64,000 nucleotides of DNA from the NCBI GenBank assembly GCA_026874595.1, contig JAPPUL010000095.1, positions 744,001 through 808,000 of the forward strand, read 5' to 3'. Shown piece by piece: positions 34,107 to 41,896 of this stretch. The first letter of the stretch is position 1. Each line of letters starts with the position of its first letter. A program made the position numbers and the translations under genes. The notes beneath the pieces are model-generated. The model searched no databases. It had not been told where the DNA came from and saw nothing but the letters and a program-made list of their open reading frames with translations. This DNA is from Sipunculus nudus (Eukaryota; Annelida; Sipuncula; Golfingiida; Sipunculidae).

Positions 34107-35162
34107 TTATGGCTTTATCTCTTGTGGTATGCTTATTCCTTGCTCCTGCCAAAACTTATAAGCTCCTTTGTGTAAGGGTATGCTTATTCCTACTATACCA
34201 TCCTTTATACTCATCTGCGTAAATGTCTTTTTTGCTGTTGACATATGTTTTAAGCCTGCATTTGAATATACACTCTTTAATGCCTTATATACTGCATCCT
34301 CAGACACATCCTCGTGGGTTGTCCATAATGCTGAGTCAAAAAATGAACTCACGTCTTTATCCATACCTTTATATTTATCGCCTAGCTTTGACACTTCCAT
34401 CGTAAAAGGTTTGTAATAAGGATGTTGTTCGTTAAGTCCTTTGCTTACCCCATACTCGTATACATCTAATAATCTTATCTGACGACGCGCTGATAGCTGC
34501 ATAACTGCTGCTGTCGGTGGCCCTGCCAATACCCACATTGCATCTACTTTCCCATCTTGTATTGCTGATGCTGCTTTGTTATATCCTAAATACTGGGGCG
34601 TGAAGTTATCCCATAACTCCACTGTCTTAAAATATCTAGTCGCTGATGCCGCCGCTCCTGAGCCCTGCCCGCCTATTGCAACCTTCTTTCCTTTTAAATC
34701 TGACACCTTACTTATCTTACTATCCTTTGGGACTGCAAGCTGTGCAGGTGCCTTATACAAAAACGATATTGCCCTTAGATTTGTATATTTCCTACTATCG
34801 TTTGGCAAGCGGCCGTTGCGGGCTAGATAACTATCTCCCGAATAGGATATCCCAAAGTCTACCTTCTTCCCACCTACTTTCCTTATGTTCTCCGTTGACC
34901 CATCTGATGCCTGATTGAAATATTTATATTCCTTTACATTATCATTCAAATAGCCTGCTGCCGCATTTGTAAAAACCTCAAAGGTCCCACCACTTGGTCC
35001 CCCTGTGAACTTTACACTCGTTTGTTTTTGTTTTGCCGCCTCTGTACTAGCCTTTGCCTTATCAGCTTTCCCTTCAGCTGATTTGCCTCCACCTCCACAC
35101 CCAGATAGCCCAACTGCACCCACCAATAACATCATCCCACTCAACATTAAATATCTTCTCAC
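34107..35162 (-). CDS. TAXI-family TRAP transporter solute-binding lipoprotein
   Basis: A 351-residue periplasmic binding protein. The N-terminal signal with lipobox (GAVGLSGCGG) marks it as a lipoprotein, then an Ala/Lys-rich linker. TAXI signatures follow: KFTGGPSGGTFEVFTNAAAGYL, VDFGISYSGDSYLARNG, LKGKKVAIGGQGSGAAASATR (in part: KVAIGGQGSGAAASA) and VDAMWVLAGPPTAAVMQLSA. The C terminus has ISIPLHKGAYKFWQEQG. The start is GTG, preceded by a strong AGGAGG. The fused permease lies downstream. A decayed second copy of this gene lies upstream on the same strand. Confidence 0.93.
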   Translation of the reverse strand: MRRYLMLSGMMLLVGAVGLSGCGGGGKSAEGKADKAKASTEAAKQKQTSVKFTGGPSGGTFEVFTNAAAGYLNDNVKEYKYFNQASDGSTENIRKVGGKKVDFGISYSGDSYLARNGRLPNDSRKYTNLRAISFLYKAPAQLAVPKDSKISKVSDLKGKKVAIGGQGSGAAASATRYFKTVELWDNFTPQYLGYNKAASAIQDGKVDAMWVLAGPPTAAVMQLSARRQIRLLDVYEYGVSKGLNEQHPYYKPFTMEVSKLGDKYKGMDKDVSSFFDSALWTTHEDVSEDAVYKALKSVYSNAGLKHMSTAKKTFTQMSIKDGIVGISIPLHKGAYKFWQEQGISIPQEIKP

Positions 35163-35291
35163 CTACTTTTCCTCCTTATTTTTTTTATATTTATTTTTAT
35201 TAGAGCTTTTATAGCTGCCCTTTAGCTTCTCTATTCTCTTACTTGCCCTCTTACTTAACCTCTTACTCTGTCCTGCTCTCTTTAGCTTTAA

Positions 35292-35743
35292 TTACTCACT
35301 TTTTATAGCGTTTGGAATCAAAAGTCCCTTTTCATTCCAAAACCTTTCTGCTCCCTTATGTAATGGAAAACTAATTCCAAGTACTCCATTTGATACGACA
35401 ATTCCATTAAACGTCTTCTTTTTTGCCTTTAGCATGTATTTCTTTGCGTATATAGCGTTTTAACGACTTTATACACTACGTCCTCCGATACGTCCTTGTG
35501 TGTTATCCATATAGCAAAATCAAAATAGCAAAATCAAAATAGCATAATCAAAAAACGTACTTACGTCTTTGTCCATCCCTCTGTAATGCTCACTGTAACC
35601 CGATGCCTTTAGCTTTATAGAATTATAATATGGGTGTTCCTTTGTAAATCCTTTGCTTTGTCATCTTCGCCTTCAGCCGAACAACCAGATAAGACTACAC
35701 CTCCCAATAACAGCATCCCTCCCAACATTAAATGTCTTCTCAT
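35292..35743 (-). pseudogene. Decayed, internally deleted copy of the TAXI binding-protein gene
   Basis: On the minus strand an ATG at 35743, with GAGGAGAT upstream, opens a signal sequence almost the same as that of the neighbouring TAXI protein (MRRHLMLGGMLLLGGVVLSG then Cys). Soon after the lipobox the frame is lost. From about 35660 down to 35292 another frame reads like the TAXI C-terminal third: HPYYN, GMDKDVSTFFD, KKTFNGIVV, GISFPLHKGAERFW. About 600 bp of the middle are missing, and further frameshifts and stops occur, including at a 14-bp repeat near 35511-35550 (tagcaaaatcaaaa). It is a tandem duplicate that has degenerated and cannot give a working protein. Confidence 0.85.
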
Positions 35744-35985
35744 TTTTTTTTTTACTATCTCCTCTTTTTTAAATCCTCTTACCCTATCACTCCTTTGACG
35801 TTATTGTTTGCAAGTACTTTATTTTCTAAGCCAAATGCAATACACCTTACTAAATGGACATTTATAACAAAACGCTTTTATCCAAAAAGAAAGCATTTTT
35901 ATAAAGAAAGCATTTTTATATTAGATGGCAATTATATAATCAAAAAATATATATAATGTAAATACTAACTAGTATTTGGAGAGGC
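35744..35985. other. Intergenic region with a short direct repeat
   Basis: 242 bp of AT-rich sequence between the propeller gene end and the TAXI pseudogene. It holds a 17-bp direct repeat, aaagaaagcatttttat, in two copies (35887-35920), a T-run next to the pseudogene start and a ribosome-binding site for it. A 74-codon plus-strand ORF crossing this region has no supporting feature. Confidence 0.4.
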
Positions 35986-37218
35986 TTACCTAAATACCAA
36001 AAGCGTTTTAGCAAAGGTAGATAATGCGACTATGCCATCATTTACTGCAACAGGGGAGAGCGGCTCTGAAAAAATATCTAAAAAGTTTTCTAAAGACTCT
36101 GTTTTTATCTCTAAAACACTTATAAAACCTATCCTTCTCCTATCACTAATATATCCTCCTGCAAGATATATATTATCATAAGTATATCCTGCCTCTACTG
36201 TAGGCAAGCCCTTCATAAAGACATTCCAAAATGGACTGCCATTATCTATTTCATAACCACGAGTAAAGAAATATACTTTATCTCCTCTAACATAAGGACT
36301 TGGATATTCTAAAACATCTTCTTTTAATGGGTATTCTTCTACTTTGTTTATCCAATTCACTTTAAGCAGTGTTGCATCTATACTAAAAATATTTGTCTTA
36401 GTTACCAAAAACAAGGTCTTAATAACTAGATAATCACTTTTCTTCGATACCTTTTTATGGAGTACGGGACTTGATATGTATTTATACTTATTATATAGCT
36501 CCAATGTCTTAACATGCTCTCGCGTTCTACTGCTCATATTAACCCGAAAGACGACAAGTTTATTTGACAAGCTTATATATATATTGTACAAAACGTCTTT
36601 AATATCCTTCTCAACAAAAACATCACTAATAAGCGGACTTGTATATACTGGATATCCTATATTCATAGGCCGGTTTAGCTTGTATTGTTTACCCGTTTGC
36701 GCTGATAATATCCTTATCCTACCGCCAAGGCCACTTACAATGAATATATACTTATCATAAAAAACAGGTCTTGAAAAAATATCACCACGTATATCCAAGG
36801 GACCAAAGACAATATTACCTGTTTTCATATTGAAGGAGTACAAAAAACCATCGACGTTATACACTAAAATATTGTCCTTATAAACAACAAAAGAGCCTCT
36901 TATACCCTTTGATTTATTCCCATAACGGCTTTTAAGCTTAAAAGACCATAAAAGTTTTCCTGTGTAGGTGCTTAGTGCATAAAAATTGTTTTTAACATCT
37001 CCATAAAATATCATATCGTCTTTAATTAAAGGTGAGGCGTAGACAAGGGATGGGGTTTTAATACTCCATAAAAGGCCAAATACTTTACTTTGTGTTGAGC
37101 CCAAAAAAGGACTTTTATTATAAGTAATTTTTGTATCTGCAAAGGAAAAAGAAAAGGAAAAAGAAAAAAATATTAAAAAAACAAAAACTAGAATAAAAAC
37201 ATATTTAAAAGAAATCAT
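35986..37218 (-). CDS. Exported PQQ-like beta-propeller repeat protein
   Basis: A 410-residue exported protein. The N terminus is one strongly hydrophobic signal (ISFKYVFILVFVFLIFFSFS) extended by a FSFSFSFSF repeat coded by a short tandem repeat, with likely cleavage near FADTK. The mature part has PQQ-type propeller blades: PSLVYASPLIKDDMIFYGDV, KNNFYALSTYTGKLLWSFKL, VDGFLYSFNMKTGNIVFGPL and IRILSAQTGKQY. Such propellers occur in BamB and in quinoprotein-like proteins; here no catalytic residues are seen and the chain is weaker in the second half. It overlaps the upstream pseudouridine synthase gene by 4 bp (ATGA). It could be a BamB-like assembly factor, but this is uncertain. Confidence 0.7.
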   Translation of the reverse strand: MISFKYVFILVFVFLIFFSFSFSFSFADTKITYNKSPFLGSTQSKVFGLLWSIKTPSLVYASPLIKDDMIFYGDVKNNFYALSTYTGKLLWSFKLKSRYGNKSKGIRGSFVVYKDNILVYNVDGFLYSFNMKTGNIVFGPLDIRGDIFSRPVFYDKYIFIVSGLGGRIRILSAQTGKQYKLNRPMNIGYPVYTSPLISDVFVEKDIKDVLYNIYISLSNKLVVFRVNMSSRTREHVKTLELYNKYKYISSPVLHKKVSKKSDYLVIKTLFLVTKTNIFSIDATLLKVNWINKVEEYPLKEDVLEYPSPYVRGDKVYFFTRGYEIDNGSPFWNVFMKGLPTVEAGYTYDNIYLAGGYISDRRRIGFISVLEIKTESLENFLDIFSEPLSPVAVNDGIVALSTFAKTLLVFR

Positions 37219-37940
37219 AACTTAACATCCTTAAACAGCGCATTTATTTCCTTATCTGAAAGAAGCCGATAACGGCCTTTAGCAACATTTTGCAATTTAA
37301 GTGAACCAAAAGCCTCCCGCCGAAGCAATAAAACAGACAAATCTATATGTTTAAACATGCGTCTAATTTGCCTTTTCATGCCCTGAGTAATAGTCATATA
37401 AAAAGAAGATATATCTTCTTTTCTTTTAACAATATTTATGCTCGTTGCAAAGGCAATACCTTCATCCAGGGCAATGCCTTTAAGCAATAAATCGATATGC
37501 ACATCTTTAACAAAACCATTAACTTTAATAAAATAAGTTTTAGACACTCCGCTTGATGGATGAAGTAATTTGGAAGCAAGCACACCATTGTTAGTAAACA
37601 AAAGCAAACCCTCGGAATTAATGTCAAGCCTTCCAACATAAAATAGAGATTTATATTCTCTTTTGATAAGAGAAAAAACAGTTTTTCTATCTTGCGGGTC
37701 TTTGCGAGTACAAATAACTCCCTTTGGCTTATAAAGAATTAAGTACGAATATTTGGGTGGAATAGAAAGCTTTTTGCCTTTATAATATACCGTATCCTTC
37801 CAAGGACTAACTTTAGTCCCCAAAGTGGTACATATATGGTTATTAATAGAAACAAACCCTTTTTTTATTAGGTTATCAGAATCTCGTCTTGAAGCAATGC
37901 CGCAAAGAGCAAGATATTGATTAAGCCTTAGAGTCCGCAT
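37215..37940 (-). CDS. RsuA/RluB/RluE-family rRNA pseudouridine synthase
   Basis: A 241-residue protein with an N-terminal S4 RNA-binding domain (RLNQYLALCGIASRRDSDNL, IKKGFVSINN) and a pseudouridine synthase domain. The catalytic Asp is in FYVGRLDINSEGLLLFTNNG, then KTYFIKVNGFV and ITQGMKRQIRRMFKHI. The full S4 domain and length favour RluB-like (23S rRNA) or a basic RsuA-like enzyme; the exact target base cannot be read from the sequence. The opening MRTLRLNQYLALCG is the standard family start. Its stop overlaps the propeller gene start, so they form an operon. Confidence 0.9.
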   Translation of the reverse strand: MRTLRLNQYLALCGIASRRDSDNLIKKGFVSINNHICTTLGTKVSPWKDTVYYKGKKLSIPPKYSYLILYKPKGVICTRKDPQDRKTVFSLIKREYKSLFYVGRLDINSEGLLLFTNNGVLASKLLHPSSGVSKTYFIKVNGFVKDVHIDLLLKGIALDEGIAFATSINIVKRKEDISSFYMTITQGMKRQIRRMFKHIDLSVLLLRREAFGSLKLQNVAKGRYRLLSDKEINALFKDVKL

Positions 37941-38057
37941 ATGGCATAAATATAAAAAAACAAAAAGAGCTCAACAAGATATTATGAAAGATAATGGCAA
38001 AAATGTAAATAAAAAGTCTTTGTATATTTTTGTATATTAATATGCTTTTCAAGGCAC

Positions 38058-38516
38058 TTAAATCAGAGGGATTCCTCCATAAACGTAATCTAATATATGC
38101 AAAAACCCAAAAAGTATTGAAAGCAATCCAATTAAAGTTTTCTGATTAGAAAGCTCTTTTTGAATACGTCCTCTACGCGAGTTAGAAGCTGACTGGTCCT
38201 TAGAGAAATTAATATATTCCAAAACATCAAGGCTAAGGAGAATACCTGTTAAAAAAGCGAATATAGCAGGAATAAGATCGCCAATGAAATCCTGACGAGC
38301 AAAACCCATATTATCATAGAAAGAATAATTGGGAGAGAAGAAAGCCCAAATGCCAACAAGGATAGATATAATCCCAAGATAAGGTCTAATTTTCTCAAGG
38401 AAGTCCCCTGCAGTTTGAACAGAAGCAAGTATAGCTTGTTTGCCAGCAAGCTTTTGTTCAATAAACTCTCTAATTATTATAAGTCCTCCCAAGATACAAC
38501 AAATAATCAGCAACAT
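38058..38516 (-). CDS. Small integral membrane protein of unknown function
   Basis: 152 residues with about four hydrophobic segments: 1-17 (LLIICCILGGLIII), 45-62 (YLGIISILVGIWAFF), 78-98 (LIPAIFAFLTGILLSL) and 128-150 (LIGLLSILFGFLHIL). A polar, basic loop lies at about 105-125 (NFSKDQSASNSRRGRIQKEL). The two inner helix pairs look alike (GxxxILxGIxAFF / GLLSILFGFLHIL), which suggests an internal repeat. I do not recognise the family. It is preceded by a ribosome-binding-like GGGGG (ccccc on the plus strand) and stands alone. Confidence 0.65.
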   Translation of the reverse strand: MLLIICCILGGLIIIREFIEQKLAGKQAILASVQTAGDFLEKIRPYLGIISILVGIWAFFSPNYSFYDNMGFARQDFIGDLIPAIFAFLTGILLSLDVLEYINFSKDQSASNSRRGRIQKELSNQKTLIGLLSILFGFLHILDYVYGGIPLI

Positions 38517-38967
38517 AATACCCCCTAATTGAAAGTGCCTCTATAAAGCGCCTCTATAGTGCCTCTATGTTAAAGCAACAGTGTATAACTGTTTAGTATA
38601 ATGCTATAACTATATAAGAAATAGCTAATAAAAAAATATATATATATATATATTGTTTTGGGAAAGATAATATTTTTGCACTGATAGTCAAGCGAATAAG
38701 TTAAGCAGATATATTGAATTATATATAATATGCTTATTAAGTTGTTAATTTTTTACATAAGTTTATATAATTTAAATAAATTGTATAAGCTTATTTAGGA
38801 TAAATGAATATATTATATTGACTATACAAATAGAACGTGTAAAGAAATAACTAGTTTAAAACGGCTATTATGAGCCGATATAAACAGCTTTTAATATAAT
38901 AACAAAAATCTAAATAAAAAGAATAATAAAGATAAAATAAAAAGAAAAAGTACTACGAGGAGAAACG
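38517..38967. other. AT-rich intergenic region upstream of the transhydrogenase operon
   Basis: 451 bp with no credible gene. It contains an (AT)n run (about 38635-38653), many TATAAT-like words and a small hairpin cggct-attatg-agccg (38862-38877) 90 bp before pntAA. This is where the promoters of the divergent small membrane protein and of the pnt-glgP operon must lie. I could not single out one promoter. The AT-richness is the greatest in the window, but no DnaA-box cluster was noticed. Confidence 0.4.
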
Positions 38968-40116
38968 ATGAGACTAGGAGTCCCTAAAGAGAGTTTTCCG
39001 AAAGAGAATCGGGTTGCAGTAATACCGGAACGGATAGGAGAACTTAATAAGCTAGGATTTGAGGTTATAGTAGAAAGAGGAGCAGGAGAGGGGGCAGGTT
39101 TTAAAGACAGTGAGTATCAAGAGAAAGGAGCTAAGGTGGTATTGAAGAGGAAAGATGTATTTGAGAGTGAAGTAATAGTGCAGGTAATGGGAGCGAGTGC
39201 AAATCCGAAAGGAGAAGAGGATTATAAGCTACTTAAAGAGGGGCAAATACTAATAAGTTTTCTAGATCCGTTAAATGCAAAAGAAGGGCTAAAGAAGCTA
39301 TCAAAAAGTAAGATAACAAGTTTTGCAATGGAATTAATTCCGAGGATAACCCGAGCGCAAAGCATGGACGCCCTATCATCGATGGCAAATTTAGCAGGCT
39401 ATAAAGGAGTATTGCTAGGGGCTGAGTCATTGGTACGGGTATTACCGATGATGACAACAGCAGCAGGAACTATGCAAGCGGCAAAGGTATTTATAGTAGG
39501 AGTTGGAGTTGCAGGCTTACAGGCAATCGCAACAGCAAGACGACTTGGAGGGGTGGTAAGCGCTTATGACGTTAGGCCTGCGGTAAAGGAGCAGGTTGAG
39601 AGTTTGAATGCAAAGTTTGTTGAGATGGAACTTGACACGAAGGAAGCAGAAGGTGAGGGAGGTTATGCGAAGGAGCTTGGCCAGGAGTTTTATAAAAAGC
39701 AACAAGAACTTATGAAGAAGGTGGTATGCGAGAGTGATTTGGTGCTAACAACAGCAGCAGTACCTGGGGGACGGGCGCCGATATTGGTAACAGCTGACAT
39801 GGTAAAAGGTATGAAAGTAGGATCTGTAATAGTAGATCTTGCATCTGAGCGTGGAGGGAATTGCGAGCTTACAGAGCCTGGAAAAAGCGTTACAAAGCAC
39901 GGAGTAAAGATACTGGGGCCCTTAAACTTAGCATCTACAATCCCTTTTCATTCAAGTCAAATGTATTCAAAGAACATATCATCATTTTTACGAGGCTTAG
40001 TAACGAAGGAGAAAGAGTTAAAGATAGATAAAGAAGACGAGGTAATACGCGAGAGTCTAGTTACAGAAGGGGGCGAAATAGTCAATGCACGTGTAAAAGA
40101 GAGTCTAAAGTTATAA
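38968..40116 (+). CDS. pntAA: Proton-translocating NAD(P)+ transhydrogenase subunit alpha 1
   Basis: The NAD(H)-binding soluble subunit of the three-subunit transhydrogenase, which couples hydride transfer between NADH and NADP+ to proton entry. The 382-residue protein opens with MRLGVPKESFPKENRVAVIP, and has the GxGVAGLQAIATARRLGGVV Rossmann motif (GVGVAGLQAIATARRLGG), DVRPAVKEQVESLNAKFVE, LVLTTAAVPGGRAPILV and SVIVDLASERGGNCELT. A strong ribosome-binding site (cgaggag) precedes the ATG. The membrane subunits follow in the same operon. Split alpha subunits are usual in alphaproteobacteria and several deep-branching phyla. Confidence 0.96.
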   Translation: MRLGVPKESFPKENRVAVIPERIGELNKLGFEVIVERGAGEGAGFKDSEYQEKGAKVVLKRKDVFESEVIVQVMGASANPKGEEDYKLLKEGQILISFLDPLNAKEGLKKLSKSKITSFAMELIPRITRAQSMDALSSMANLAGYKGVLLGAESLVRVLPMMTTAAGTMQAAKVFIVGVGVAGLQAIATARRLGGVVSAYDVRPAVKEQVESLNAKFVEMELDTKEAEGEGGYAKELGQEFYKKQQELMKKVVCESDLVLTTAAVPGGRAPILVTADMVKGMKVGSVIVDLASERGGNCELTEPGKSVTKHGVKILGPLNLASTIPFHSSQMYSKNISSFLRGLVTKEKELKIDKEDEVIRESLVTEGGEIVNARVKESLKL

Positions 40117-40152
40117 AAATAAATTGAGCTTTTTTTTCAATGGAGAGAAATC

Positions 40153-40467
40153 ATGGAATTACTACAAATGCTAATGGTATTCATACTGGCAATATTCGTC
40201 GGTTTTGAGATAATAACAAAGGTGCCACCTCTTTTGCACACACCATTAATGTCAGGGTCTAACGCTATATCCGGAATAACAATAGTAGGAGCGATACTTG
40301 CATGCGGTATAAGCATAACAGATCAAGCCGCTGATATAACCGTAATTGGGAATTATACGTTATCACATATATTAGGATTTCTTGCACTTAGCCTTGCAAC
40401 CATAAACGTAATAGGAGGCTTTATGGTAACGCATAGAATGCTTGCAAAATTCAAGAGGAAGGACTAA
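40153..40467 (+). CDS. pntAB: NAD(P)+ transhydrogenase subunit alpha 2 (membrane)
   Basis: A 104-residue membrane subunit with three helices (about 5-25, 38-55 and 66-92). The sequence VPPLLHTPLMSGSNAISGIT is a family signature that precedes the second helix, and GGFMVTHRMLAKFKRKD closes the chain. It forms part of the proton channel with PntB. A GGAGAG ribosome-binding site lies before the ATG, 36 bp after pntAA and 2 bp before pntB. Confidence 0.96.
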   Translation: MELLQMLMVFILAIFVGFEIITKVPPLLHTPLMSGSNAISGITIVGAILACGISITDQAADITVIGNYTLSHILGFLALSLATINVIGGFMVTHRMLAKFKRKD

Positions 40468-40469
40468 TC

Positions 40470-41885
40470 ATGGAAGCTCAAAACCTAGACATAATAATAA
40501 ATATAGGCTATATGCTTGCGGCAATATTATTCATATTTGGCCTTAAGGGGCTAACACATCCTCGGACTGCAGTAAGAGGTAATTTATTAGGCTCTATGGG
40601 GATGTTTGTAGCAGTGCTTGCAACCCTTGCAGATAACGACGTTATTATATCACAGACTTGGGAACTGATGCTTGCAGGAGTTGTCATCGGCGGACTTATT
40701 GGCTCATTCTTAGCAGTAAAGATAAAGATGACAGCGATGCCGGAGCTTGTTGCATTATTAAATGGTTCTGGCGGGCTTGCTTCTGTATTGGTAGCGGGCG
40801 CGGCTTTGGTACAGGCGGTATCGGCGGGGCAGGGGGATGATTATCAAATAACTATATCAACTACAGCATCAGGATTAATAGGGTCAATAACATTTTTTGG
40901 CAGTCTAATTGCCTTTGGCAAGTTATATGGGCTTAAGTTCATACCTGATAAAGCAGTGCGCTATCCTGGTGAGCAGATAGTAAAAGTTGCGCTTCTTTTG
41001 ATAGCGATTGTACTTGGGTGGCTTTTGGTAATGAATCCTTCTAATATGAGTTATTATTGGCAATTAATAATAGTTGGGTCTTTACTTGGAATACTTCTTG
41101 TCATAGCGATAGGGGGAGCTGACATGCCTGTTGTTATCGCTTTACTAAACTCCTATTCAGGGATAGCAGCGGCGGCAACTGGTTTTGTGTTATCTAATAA
41201 TGTATTAATTGTTGCAGGTTCGCTTGTTGGAGCGTCTGGGATAATACTAACAAAGCTAATGTGCGAGGCAATGAATCGTTCACTTACAAATGTATTATTT
41301 GGCGGTTTTGGAGCAGTAGCCGAGGGCTTATCAGCGGATGAAGTATATGGCGGTAAGATAAAATCGATAACAGCAGACGACATCGCAATATATCTTGACA
41401 CAGCTCAAAGTGTTTGTGTAATACCTGGATATGGTATGGCAGTGGGACAGGCACAGCACGCGGTAAAGGAACTTTCGAACTTGCTTGAATCACAAGGTAA
41501 GGAAGTAAATTTTGCAATACACCCTGTGGCGGGACGGATGCCTGGGCATATGAATGTATTACTTGCTGAGGTTGATGTGCCTTACGAACAACTTGTTGAG
41601 ATGGATGATATAAATCCGACGATGGGTCAAGTTGATGTTGCAATAGTGCTTGGAGCAAACGATGTTGTGAACCCTGAGGCAAGGAATCCGGGTAGTGCGA
41701 TAGCTGGGATGCCAATTATAAACGTAGATCTTGCAAAAACGGTAATAGTCGTAAAGCGGAGTTTGAGTCCTGGATTTGCAGGGATACCAAACCCACTATT
41801 TGCGCTTGACAATGCATATATGTTCTTTGCAGATGGGAAGGATGCGATGTTAAGCTTAGTTAGTGCTATAAAAGAGCTTGGATAG
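40470..41885 (+). CDS. pntB: NAD(P)+ transhydrogenase subunit beta
   Basis: The 471-residue subunit has about nine membrane helices followed by the NADP(H)-binding domain. Typical phrases are FIFGLKGLTHPRTAVRGNLL, MTAMPELVALLNGSGGLASV, ALLNSYSGIAAAATGFVL, VIPGYGMAVGQAQHAVKEL (NADP motif GYGMAVAQAQ) and PVAGRMPGHMNVLLAEVDVP, ending with LGANDVVNP and PIINVDLAKTVIVVKRSLSP. It completes the transhydrogenase with the two preceding genes. The glucan phosphorylase gene starts 11 bp downstream and is probably read from the same transcript. Confidence 0.97.
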   Translation: MEAQNLDIIINIGYMLAAILFIFGLKGLTHPRTAVRGNLLGSMGMFVAVLATLADNDVIISQTWELMLAGVVIGGLIGSFLAVKIKMTAMPELVALLNGSGGLASVLVAGAALVQAVSAGQGDDYQITISTTASGLIGSITFFGSLIAFGKLYGLKFIPDKAVRYPGEQIVKVALLLIAIVLGWLLVMNPSNMSYYWQLIIVGSLLGILLVIAIGGADMPVVIALLNSYSGIAAAATGFVLSNNVLIVAGSLVGASGIILTKLMCEAMNRSLTNVLFGGFGAVAEGLSADEVYGGKIKSITADDIAIYLDTAQSVCVIPGYGMAVGQAQHAVKELSNLLESQGKEVNFAIHPVAGRMPGHMNVLLAEVDVPYEQLVEMDDINPTMGQVDVAIVLGANDVVNPEARNPGSAIAGMPIINVDLAKTVIVVKRSLSPGFAGIPNPLFALDNAYMFFADGKDAMLSLVSAIKELG

Positions 41886-41896
41886 AGTAATATGCT

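Noticed and set aside
35732-35956. 74-codon plus-strand ORF next to the TAXI pseudogene
   Set aside because: It lies over the pseudogene start and a direct repeat, has no ribosome-binding site and encodes Phe/Lys-rich sequence of AT-rich DNA.
38517-38967. Replication origin in the AT-rich gap
   Set aside because: AT-rich with an (AT)n run, but no cluster of DnaA boxes and no dnaA/dnaN or par genes nearby.
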